Shown: piece after piece, positions 19,022 through 26,204 of the stretch
Layout of the letters: every line of letters begins with the position of its first letter
Numbering within the stretch: the first letter of the stretch is position 1
Source: Flavobacterium panacis
GTDB lineage: Bacteria; Bacteroidota; Bacteroidia; Flavobacteriales; Flavobacteriaceae
DNA length: 64,000 bases
Direction: 5' to 3'
Assembly (NCBI RefSeq): GCF_024649945.1
Contig: NZ_JANKMS010000015.1
Location: 1 to 64,000 of the forward strand
Program-made: the position numbers and the translations under genes
Notes under the pieces: model-generated
Database searches by the model: none
What the model was told of the DNA's origin: nothing
What the model saw: the letters and a program-made list of their open reading frames with translations, nothing else

Positions 19022-19813
19022 ATGTCAATTAACTTATTTGATTTAACTGGAAAAACAGCTTTAATTACGGGAGGAGTTCACGGATTAGGAATGGCAATGG
19101 CCAAAGGACTTGGACATGCGGGCGCTAAAATTGTCGTAAACGATCATTCATCGCAGGAAGCGGTAAACAATGCAATTGAAGAATATAAAGCAGAAGGAAT
19201 TGAAGCTTACGGCTATTTATTTGATGTCACAGACGAAAAGGCTGTTGTTGCAGCAATTGAAAAAATTGAAGCCGAAGTGGGTCCAATTGATATTTTAATT
19301 AACAATGCTGGAATTATCAAAAGGACGCCAATTATAGAAATGGAAGTTGCGGATTTTGAAGCGGTTATAAAAGTAGATTTAACGGGACCTTTTATCGTTT
19401 CTAAAAATGTTGTAAAAGGAATGATCAACCGTGGGGGCGGAAAAATCATTAACATGTGTTCGATGATGAGCGAATTAGGAAGAGATTCTGTAAGTGCTTA
19501 TGCATCGGCAAAAGGCGGCTTAAAAATGCTGACTAGAAACATGGCCACAGAATGGGCAAAATACAACATTCAAACAAACGGAATTGGTCCTGGTTATTTC
19601 GCTACAAGTCAGACAGCACCAATTCGTGTAAACGGTCATCCCTTTAATGAATTTATTATGGGAAGAACTCCAGCAGGACGCTGGGGAGATCCAGATGATT
19701 TGCAAGGTGCAGCAATCTTTTTGAGCTCTAAAGCCAGTGATTTTGTAAACGGACATGTTGTTTATGTTGATGGCGGCATTTTAGCTACCATTGGAAAACC
19801 GTCAAACGAATAA
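19022..19813 (+). CDS. SDR dehydrogenase, KduD-like (2-dehydro-3-deoxy-D-gluconate 5-dehydrogenase) or gluconate 5-dehydrogenase
   Basis: This 263-residue cytoplasmic short-chain dehydrogenase has a TGGVHGLG cofactor loop (about 16-23), NNAG (about 93-96), catalytic Ser in the CSMMSELG segment and YASAKGG (Y160-x3-K164 region), with a C-terminal VDGG. Sequence and context fit the KduD/gluconate 5-dehydrogenase group. KduD reduces 2,5-diketo-3-deoxygluconate, derived from the unsaturated uronate released by GH88, to 2-keto-3-deoxygluconate. The usual upstream isomerase KduI is not in this window. The two dehydrogenase activities cannot be separated by motif alone; context favours KduD. Confidence 0.8.
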   Translation: MSINLFDLTGKTALITGGVHGLGMAMAKGLGHAGAKIVVNDHSSQEAVNNAIEEYKAEGIEAYGYLFDVTDEKAVVAAIEKIEAEVGPIDILINNAGIIKRTPIIEMEVADFEAVIKVDLTGPFIVSKNVVKGMINRGGGKIINMCSMMSELGRDSVSAYASAKGGLKMLTRNMATEWAKYNIQTNGIGPGYFATSQTAPIRVNGHPFNEFIMGRTPAGRWGDPDDLQGAAIFLSSKASDFVNGHVVYVDGGILATIGKPSNE

Positions 19814-19826
19814 TACGTTTTTTTGT

Positions 19827-19870
19827 ATAACGGGCACATTAATTTATTACCGAATTAATGTGCCTGTTAT
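19827..19870. terminator. Bidirectional terminator between the KduD-like gene and trxB
   Basis: Arms 19827-19844 and 19853-19870 form an 18-bp stem with one mismatch (core GGCACATTAATT/AATTAATGTGCC) around an 8-nt loop. It lies between convergent genes, and a T-run precedes it on the plus strand at about 19819-19824. Confidence 0.8.
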
Positions 19871-19874
19871 TAAA

Positions 19875-20819
19875 TCATTTTGAAGCTAAATATCTTTCAG
19901 CATCCAATGCGGCCATACAGCCAGTACCTGCAGCAGTAATGGCCTGACGATATACATGATCAGCAGCATCACCTGCTACAAATACACCTTCAACATTTGT
20001 TCTAGAGGTTCCTGGAGTATTTACAATGTATCCTGTTTCGTCTAATGTGATGTAATCTTTAAAAATATCTGTGTTTGGTTTATGACCAATTGCTACGAAG
20101 AAACCAGTTGCTGGAATTTCAATAACTTCTCCAGTAGTTTTGTTTAAAGCTTTAATAGCATGAACTACATTATTATCTCCAAGAACTTCAACAGTATCGT
20201 GGTTCATTAAAATCTCGATGTTTTCTGTTTTGCGAACTCTTTCTTCCATAATTTTAGAAGCTCTGAATTTCTCGCTTCTTACCAACATCGTTACTTTTTT
20301 ACAAAGTTTAGATAAGTAATGCGCCTCTTCACATGCAGAATCTCCTGCTCCTACAATAACAACATTCTGATTTCTGTAGAAGAATCCGTCACAAACGGCA
20401 CAAGCAGAAACTCCTCCACCCATATTCAAATAGTGTTGTTCTGATGGTAATCCTAAATATTTAGCCGAAGCACCTGTAGAAATAATTACAGTTTCACAGT
20501 ACAATTCGATGGAATCATTAATCCAAACTTTATGAATATCTCCTGAAAAATCAACTTTTGTAGCCCATCCATCACGGATATCTGCACCGAAACGTTTTGC
20601 TTGTTCCTGTAACTGAATCATCATTTCTGGCCCAGTAACTCCATCAACGTATCCCGGAAAATTTTCTACTTCATTAGTTGTGGTTAACTGACCTCCTGGT
20701 TGCATACCCTGATACAAAACCGGATTCATGTTTGCTCTGGCTGCGTAAATAGCTGCTGTGTAACCTGCTGGACCAGAACCTATAATAAGGCATTTAATTT
20801 TTTCAATTGTATTTGACAT
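19875..20819 (-). CDS. trxB: Thioredoxin reductase
   Basis: This 314-residue flavoprotein transfers electrons from NADPH through FAD to thioredoxin. The FAD-binding GSGPAGYTAAIYAAR lies at residues 14-28, the redox pair is C140-A-V-C143, the NADPH-binding GAGDSACEEA follows soon after, and the C-terminal FAD motif VFVAGDAAD is intact. Length and order match bacterial low-molecular-weight TrxB. It is a housekeeping gene convergent with the PUL and separated from it by a terminator. Its upstream side carries a 10-bp-stem hairpin 35 nt before the start. Confidence 0.95.
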   Translation of the reverse strand: MSNTIEKIKCLIIGSGPAGYTAAIYAARANMNPVLYQGMQPGGQLTTTNEVENFPGYVDGVTGPEMMIQLQEQAKRFGADIRDGWATKVDFSGDIHKVWINDSIELYCETVIISTGASAKYLGLPSEQHYLNMGGGVSACAVCDGFFYRNQNVVIVGAGDSACEEAHYLSKLCKKVTMLVRSEKFRASKIMEERVRKTENIEILMNHDTVEVLGDNNVVHAIKALNKTTGEVIEIPATGFFVAIGHKPNTDIFKDYITLDETGYIVNTPGTSRTNVEGVFVAGDAADHVYRQAITAAGTGCMAALDAERYLASK

Positions 20820-20853
20820 AGTATTAGTTTTTTCTACTTAATAAACAATTTTA

Positions 20854-20879
20854 AAAGAGCTGTTGGCAGACAGCTCTTT
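20854..20879. other. Hairpin just upstream of trxB
   Basis: AAAGAGCTGT (20854-20863) pairs perfectly with ACAGCTCTTT (20870-20879), loop TGGCAG. On the minus strand it is followed by TTTTAAAATTG, so it could end a leftward transcript arriving from 20.9-21.6 kb or lie in the trxB 5' leader. The hairpin after ppdK (24546-24575) has the same AGAGCTGT/ACAGCTCT core. Confidence 0.45.
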
Positions 20880-21656
20880 CTTGTCTTTCAGGCTTGTAAT
20901 CAATCAACTAAATTTGGAAAATAAGTTATTGAAAGACATTTTTTTAAAATGATCAACCGGAACTGCCATTCATTGAAATAGTGCTGTCTGACTATCTTCC
21001 GTTACACACAAATAACAAAATTATACTGCAACGGCCAGACAACTATCTTTTCTGCTTCCATGCTTCCCTAATCGCAATAAGATGAATTTCAGCTTCAAGA
21101 CTATTTCAAAAAACTAAATTATAGAATCATCGATAGCTATTCAGTGTCTTTTGTCACAGTAGATTTTTTTTTCTGTTTTTTAAATTTTTTTTCAGCTTTA
21201 ATTCTCATTCTCGTTCAGATATTATAGTCAAAATGACAGTAATATTTCAGGTCAAGCCAGTAAAGCTTTTAGCAAATACAGGTATTTCTGTTTTGAAGTC
21301 AAAAATTATAAACATAAAGGAAATCTTAACCCGAGTAGCAACGTTGTAAAATTGTAAATGTGACAAAAGACACAGAAAGGTCGTTTTAGAATCTATAATT
21401 TCGTCCTCAGAATAAGAGTTTTACTGTTGAAATTCATTGCATTATAACCTGAATTACGCAGAGTAGACGGGTGTTTAAGCATCATGCGCATTATTACTAA
21501 GCTATTACAAAAAAATGCATGAGCTTAAATGCCCGCTATTTATAAATCGCAATTTATTTGTCAAAAAGTTCTTTTTAAATCATCAAATATTTTTTTTACC
21601 CATTCTACTATATCGATTTCGTTAAATTATCAAGGCAGAAAAAAAAGAAAAAAATT
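20880..21656. other. Long gene-free region upstream of ppdK
   Basis: No convincing coding frame is seen. The region holds a plus-strand TAAATTTG box (20909-20916) without a well-placed -33, a large imperfect inverted repeat (21081-21438), and an AT-rich leader to the ppdK start. Its length and internal symmetry suggest regulation of ppdK or an unannotated small RNA. Confidence 0.4.
21081..21438. repeat. Extended imperfect inverted repeat with a CRP-like palindrome in each arm
   Basis: The left arm (21081-21158) and right arm (21359-21438) are inversely related. The inner core GTGTCTTTTGTCACA (21144-21158) is exactly complementary in inverted order to 21359-21373. AAATTATAGAATC (21116-21128) mirrors GAATCTATAATTT in the right arm. 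Farther out GATGAATTTCAGC (21081-21093) mirrors GTTGAAATTCATT (21426-21438) at 11 of 13 positions. Each core reads TGTGA-N6-ACAC, close to the CRP consensus. The spacer of about 200 bp has no gene. Confidence 0.6.
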
Positions 21657-24434
21657 ATGACTAACCAAACACCAACTATCTTTACTTTCGGTAACAAACA
21701 AGCTGAAGGAAATGCCGGAATGAGAAATCTTCTCGGCGGCAAAGGAGCCAACCTTTGTGAAATGAATCTTATCGGTATTGCAGTCCCTCCTGGGTTCACC
21801 ATTACTACAGAACTTTGCCAACTGTATCATAGTGGAACAAGCACCGTTTTAGATCTCATTATGAATGATCTCTTTAAAGCCATGCAATTTGTAGAAAAGC
21901 AAACTGGAACAAAATTCGCAGATGCTTCCAATCCATGTCTCGTTTCTGTACGGTCTGGTTCCAGAGCTTCTATGCCTGGTATGATGGACACTATTCTGAA
22001 TCTTGGGCTCAATGAAAAATCAGTTCAGGGGCTTATTGAAAAAACTGGAAATCCTCGTTTTGCGTGGGACTCCTACAGAAGATTTATCCAAATGTATGCA
22101 GGAGTTGTTATGGGAGTTAAAGCTGTATCTGACCAAGAAGAAGATCCTTTCGAAATAGTTATACAAAAGACAAAAAAAGAAAAACAGATCACTCGCGATA
22201 GTGAATTTACAGCTGAAGATTTAAAAGAAATCGTTAGTTATTTTAAGGATATTGTAAAAAAAGAAACAGGAAGAAATTTTCCATCGGATCCTTGGGAACA
22301 GCTTGGGGGAGCTATTATTGCTGTATTTGATAGCTGGATGAATGAAAGAGCTGTATATTATCGTGAACTCAACAACATTCCGCAGCACTGGGGTACTGCG
22401 GTAACTGTTCAAGCGATGGTATTTGGCAACATGGGAGAAAGTTCAGCAACGGGTGTTGCCTTTACACGTGATGCAAGTACTGGAGAAAAACTCTTTAACG
22501 GAGAATATCTTAGTAATGCCCAGGGTGAAGATGTGGTAGCAGGAATTCGAACTCCAAGACAGATTACTCTTGAAGGCTCCAGAAGATGGGCTACTTTGTC
22601 GGGAGTATCTGAAAGTACACGAAGTAAGGAATTCCCATCTTTAGAGGAAACCATGCCGGAGATATACAGAGAACTTATCGAGGCGGCCGATATACTAGAA
22701 ACTCACTTTAAAGACATGCAGGATATCGAATTTACTATTCAGGAAGGAAAACTATGGATACTTCAGACCAGAAACGGAAAACGTACTGGTGCCGCAATGG
22801 TAAAAATGGCAATGGACATGTATCATGAAAACTTGCTTAATGAAGAGACTGCACTTCTCAGAGTAGATCCAAACCGACTGGATGAACTGCTTCACCCTGT
22901 TTTTGATAAATCTGAAATTTTAAAAACAATAGTTCTTGCTCAGGGACTTCCAGCGTCACCTGGTGCGGCTACAGGACGTATCGTTTTCTCAGCAGCTGAT
23001 GCCCAAAAATGGGCAGAAAACGGCGAACAAGTTATCTTGACTAGAATAGAGACATCACCAGAAGATTTAAAAGGTATGGTGGCCGCACAGGGAATACTGA
23101 CTGCAAGAGGTGGTATGACATCACATGCCGCAGTGGTAGCTCGAGGTATGGGGAAATGTTGTGTGGCAGGAGCCGAAAGCATTAAAATAGATTATAAATC
23201 AAAGACTGCTCAATTTGGAAATGAAATGCTTAAAGAAGGAGACTGGATTTCTATTGATGGTTCTGCAGGCAGAATTTACAAAGGAAAAATAAAAACAGCC
23301 GAAGCAGAACTTAGCAGTGACTTTGATCAGCTAATGCATTTGGCTGATCAATATTCAACCATGCAAGTCAGAACCAATGCAGATACTCCAACAGATGTAC
23401 AGACTGCAAAACGTTTCGGGGCACAAGGAATTGGTCTCTGCAGAACTGAACATATGTTTTTTGAAGACGATAAGATCATGGCAATGAGAGAAATGATTCT
23501 TTCTGACAGTGAAGAAGGCAGACGAAGTGCGCTTGCAAAATTACTGCCAATGCAACGAAAAGATTTTGAAGCAATTTTTAGAACCATGGACAGACTTCCT
23601 GTAACCATTCGTTTACTCGATCCTCCCCTGCATGAGTTTGTGCCACATGAACAAAATAGCCAGAAAGGACTTGCTAACCAAATGGGAATTTCACAGAAGG
23701 TTTTAAAAGAAAAAATAAATGATTTACATGAATTTAATCCAATGCTTGGACACCGAGGTTGCAGACTTGGAAATACATATCCCGAAATTACAGAGATGCA
23801 GACCCAAGCCATCATAGAAGCTGCCTTAAATCTTAAGAAAGAAGGAATTGAAAGCAAACCCGAAATTATGATTCCACTAACAGGTACCGTTGAAGAAATG
23901 CAGTTTCAAAAGGAAGTGGTAAATATAACTGCAGAAAAAATATTTACTGATTTTGGTGATCGCATACATTATATGGTCGGAACTATGATCGAAGTACCAA
24001 GAGCGGCGTTAACAGCAGATAAAATCGCTGAATCAGCTGAATTCTTCTCTTTTGGTACCAATGATCTTACGCAGATGACTTATGGTTACTCTCGTGATGA
24101 CTCTGGAAAATTCCTACCGTTGTATTTAGAGAAAGGTATTTTAAAACACGATCCATTCCAAATTCTGGATCAGGAAGGTGTTGGGCAATTGATTACTATG
24201 GCAGTAAAAAAAGGACTTTCTTCTAGAAAAAACCTTAAAATAGGAATTTGCGGAGAACACGGAGGCGAACCTGCTTCTGTAGAATTCTGCCACAATGCGG
24301 GGATGCATTATGTAAGCTGTTCTCCTTACAGAGTTCCAATCGCAAGACTTGCTGCTGCTCACGCTGCCATAAAAGAAAATAATAATATAAAGATTCCAGT
24401 AGTAGAAACGCAACTGGAAGAAAAAACAGCGTAA
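21657..24434 (+). CDS. ppdK: Pyruvate, phosphate dikinase
   Basis: This 925-residue cytoplasmic enzyme interconverts pyruvate, ATP and phosphate with phosphoenolpyruvate, AMP and pyrophosphate, linking glycolysis and gluconeogenesis. The N-terminal ATP-grasp domain starts GGKGANLCEMN (about 28-38). The swivelling phosphohistidine domain carries H490 in GGMTSHAAVVARG. The C-terminal PEP/pyruvate barrel includes GLCRTEHMFF, GTNDLTQM and GICGEHGG, with the catalytic cysteine region FCHNAGMHYVSCSPYR near the end. All key motifs are intact and the length is normal. The start follows an AAGAAAAAAATT leader. It is monocistronic, with an unusually long, symmetric upstream region. Confidence 0.96.
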   Translation: MTNQTPTIFTFGNKQAEGNAGMRNLLGGKGANLCEMNLIGIAVPPGFTITTELCQLYHSGTSTVLDLIMNDLFKAMQFVEKQTGTKFADASNPCLVSVRSGSRASMPGMMDTILNLGLNEKSVQGLIEKTGNPRFAWDSYRRFIQMYAGVVMGVKAVSDQEEDPFEIVIQKTKKEKQITRDSEFTAEDLKEIVSYFKDIVKKETGRNFPSDPWEQLGGAIIAVFDSWMNERAVYYRELNNIPQHWGTAVTVQAMVFGNMGESSATGVAFTRDASTGEKLFNGEYLSNAQGEDVVAGIRTPRQITLEGSRRWATLSGVSESTRSKEFPSLEETMPEIYRELIEAADILETHFKDMQDIEFTIQEGKLWILQTRNGKRTGAAMVKMAMDMYHENLLNEETALLRVDPNRLDELLHPVFDKSEILKTIVLAQGLPASPGAATGRIVFSAADAQKWAENGEQVILTRIETSPEDLKGMVAAQGILTARGGMTSHAAVVARGMGKCCVAGAESIKIDYKSKTAQFGNEMLKEGDWISIDGSAGRIYKGKIKTAEAELSSDFDQLMHLADQYSTMQVRTNADTPTDVQTAKRFGAQGIGLCRTEHMFFEDDKIMAMREMILSDSEEGRRSALAKLLPMQRKDFEAIFRTMDRLPVTIRLLDPPLHEFVPHEQNSQKGLANQMGISQKVLKEKINDLHEFNPMLGHRGCRLGNTYPEITEMQTQAIIEAALNLKKEGIESKPEIMIPLTGTVEEMQFQKEVVNITAEKIFTDFGDRIHYMVGTMIEVPRAALTADKIAESAEFFSFGTNDLTQMTYGYSRDDSGKFLPLYLEKGILKHDPFQILDQEGVGQLITMAVKKGLSSRKNLKIGICGEHGGEPASVEFCHNAGMHYVSCSPYRVPIARLAAAHAAIKENNNIKIPVVETQLEEKTA

Positions 24435-24545
24435 CGCTATAAAGAACATGATTTTAAACCAATGATCATTTTTTTTAATTTAATTGTTTCTCGATTTTCA
24501 TTACAATTTCAGAATGTCTGTTAATCTGAAATTATTTGAAAATCC

Positions 24546-24575
24546 AATTAGAGCTGTTTTCGGACAGCTCTAATT
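24546..24575 (+). terminator. Hairpin after ppdK
   Basis: A perfect 12-bp stem AATTAGAGCTGT (24546-24557) / ACAGCTCTAATT (24564-24575) has loop TTTCGG. The following T-run is weak. It is the likely 3' end of ppdK. Confidence 0.6.
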
Positions 24576-24610
24576 ATCTTATTCCACTGAATTATATAAA
24601 ATCACAACAG

Positions 24611-24655
24611 AATTCTATAATCAAAAAGCTTGCTGTGTCTTCTAAATTTGAATTA
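24611..24655 (+). promoter_or_regulatory. Promoter of the small acidic protein, shared design with the catalase promoter
   Basis: AATTCTATAA (24611-24620) and TCTAAATTTGAATTA (24641-24655) occur in the same order and nearly the same spacing (30 versus 29 nt) before the catalase gene (58422 and 58451). TAAATTTG (24643-24650) is a canonical -7 box. The joint conservation suggests common regulation. Confidence 0.5.
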
Positions 24656-24690
24656 AGAAAAAGTATTTACACCTTGAAACTAATTAAATT

Positions 24691-24972
24691 ATGAGAACAT
24701 CAACAACTACATATTCGCTTTCAAATTCATATCCAACTCACTTTATCGATGCTGAATTTCAATCTGAAAAAAGTACCTCACAATTAGCAGACTTGTACCA
24801 AAGACATGACGATGAACCGGACTTTGACTGTGAATTTTTAAAAGGCATTAGCCACGATCACAGCGAAAATATAATTGATTTAGAACCTGAAGAAGATCAC
24901 ACAGATGATTATAATGATAACCAATGGGACGCAGATATTTATGATCCTTATTTGGAGTCAACTTACTATTAA
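24691..24972 (+). CDS. Small acidic hypothetical protein
   Basis: This 93-residue protein has no signal peptide or membrane segment. It is rich in Asp, Glu, His and Tyr, with a charged C-terminal half (DLEPEEDHTDDYNDNQWDAD) and an Asp/Tyr tail. No family is recognised. A start with a good -7 box (24643-24650) and a compact frame support a real gene. Its composition resembles the acidic protein at 61364-61648, and its promoter resembles that of the catalase at 58554, so it may belong to a stress response. Function unknown. Confidence 0.6.
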   Translation: MRTSTTTYSLSNSYPTHFIDAEFQSEKSTSQLADLYQRHDDEPDFDCEFLKGISHDHSENIIDLEPEEDHTDDYNDNQWDADIYDPYLESTYY

Positions 24973-25082
24973 GCAACTATTCTAGAATTGTGCCGGCCTT
25001 TTCTAGAATTTAAGCAAAATACTAAAATCATACAGCACTTTTTTAAGGCTAAATGAAGATATTCTAATTCGTATATCTCTTA

Positions 25083-26081
25083 TTAGTTTGAAATTTTGCT
25101 TGGTGAAATACCAAATTTATTTTTAAAGGCAATCGAAAAATGATTGTAATGCTTGTATCCTACATGACGTGCAACTTCAGCAACTGTCCAGTCAGATGAG
25201 TATTTCAATAAGTCGTAAGCCTCTTCCATACGTTTATTTACCACAAACTCATGTACCGTAACGCCAAAGAGTTGCTTAAAAGAACTTTGCAGTTTTGTAC
25301 GATTCATAAAAGTTAATTCTGTCATTTGCTGAATTGTAAAATGTCCCTGTTTTACAGATGAAAGTAGTTCCTTTAATTGATAAAGACGTTCTTTATCTGT
25401 ATTTGATATCTTGACAAGATTCTTTGTTTCTAAAGTATTAGCTGCCTTATGGATTTTGACAGCCAAAAGTTCTAAGAGTTTACTTTCAATAAAAAACTTC
25501 TTTAAATCTCCTGTGTAGGGACAATTATAAATCTGCTTAATAATCAGATAAATATCAGAACAAATAGGATATGTTCTCCCTCCTAATATTGCCGCCGTTT
25601 TAGATTTAAGTCCAAAAGCAAAATCACGAAGCAGTGTTAATTCTTCTCCAAAGTGTTTTTTCAACCATTCTTCAGACAGTTCAATTTCGACTGTCATCGC
25701 TTTCGAACATACAGGAAAAGTTAAGTATCCATCCAAATGAGGTTCGAAAAACAACATATGTTGATTTTGATAAATCGGAAGATAGGATCCTCTTTTTTCA
25801 CCAGATTCATAAAGAGTTTCACCTGTAGAGAGTTCAAAATGCATTTGAATATATCCCGAATGACTTATTACTCTCAACTTTTGTTGTCGGAAAATATTTT
25901 TTTTATAGAAATGAATGCACACGCCATCAATTTTAATACTCTGTTTCTCAATATTAAATTCGTTTGACTCTATCTTAATGTTAGTTTCAATAATACTCCC
26001 CTGCTCTGCCAACAAGTGACTATTCTCTACTTCAATAACACTTTTTGGAAGAGCCAATTGGCTTTTAAACTCATTCTCCAT
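25083..26081 (-). CDS. AraC-family regulator, PchR-like
   Basis: This 332-residue cytoplasmic regulator has an N-terminal sensing region (about 1-230) of the type seen in PchR-like siderophore regulators and a C-terminal double helix-turn-helix (about 240-332: FTIQQMTELTFMNRTKLQSS, then VAEVARHVGYKHYNHFSIAF and KNKFGISPSKIS). It is divergent from the TonB receptor gene at 26205 with 123 bp between starts, the usual arrangement for an activator of ferri-siderophore uptake. The start ATG at 26081 follows an AATTATT leader. The ligand is unknown; role in control of the adjacent receptor operon is inferred. Confidence 0.88.
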   Translation of the reverse strand: MENEFKSQLALPKSVIEVENSHLLAEQGSIIETNIKIESNEFNIEKQSIKIDGVCIHFYKKNIFRQQKLRVISHSGYIQMHFELSTGETLYESGEKRGSYLPIYQNQHMLFFEPHLDGYLTFPVCSKAMTVEIELSEEWLKKHFGEELTLLRDFAFGLKSKTAAILGGRTYPICSDIYLIIKQIYNCPYTGDLKKFFIESKLLELLAVKIHKAANTLETKNLVKISNTDKERLYQLKELLSSVKQGHFTIQQMTELTFMNRTKLQSSFKQLFGVTVHEFVVNKRMEEAYDLLKYSSDWTVAEVARHVGYKHYNHFSIAFKNKFGISPSKISN

Positions 26082-26153
26082 AATAATTTCTACTAATTAG
26101 CTAGTACTGCTTTTATCGTATACAATGCTGTTAAAACCGTATATCAGTCTCTT

Positions 26154-26186
26154 TACTTTTGCCTTGTTTTTATTCAATCTAAATAA
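26154..26186 (+). promoter_or_regulatory. Metal-regulated promoter with downstream operator
   Basis: A -7 box TACTTTTG (26154-26161) is followed by TTTTTATTCAATCTAAATAA (26167-26186). An element matching at 18 of 20 positions follows the -7 box of the receptor gene at 35744, and the same AATCTAAATAA core follows the -7 box of the third receptor (35432-35442, minus). Position over the start site fits a repressor such as Fur. The repressor identity is inferred. Confidence 0.6.
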
Positions 26187-26204
26187 TGCAAATTTATAAA
26201 TTAA

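Noticed and set aside
23348..23857. 169-codon antisense frame inside ppdK
   Set aside because: It lies fully within a conserved coding gene and its serine/phenylalanine-rich translation is a by-product of the opposite strand.
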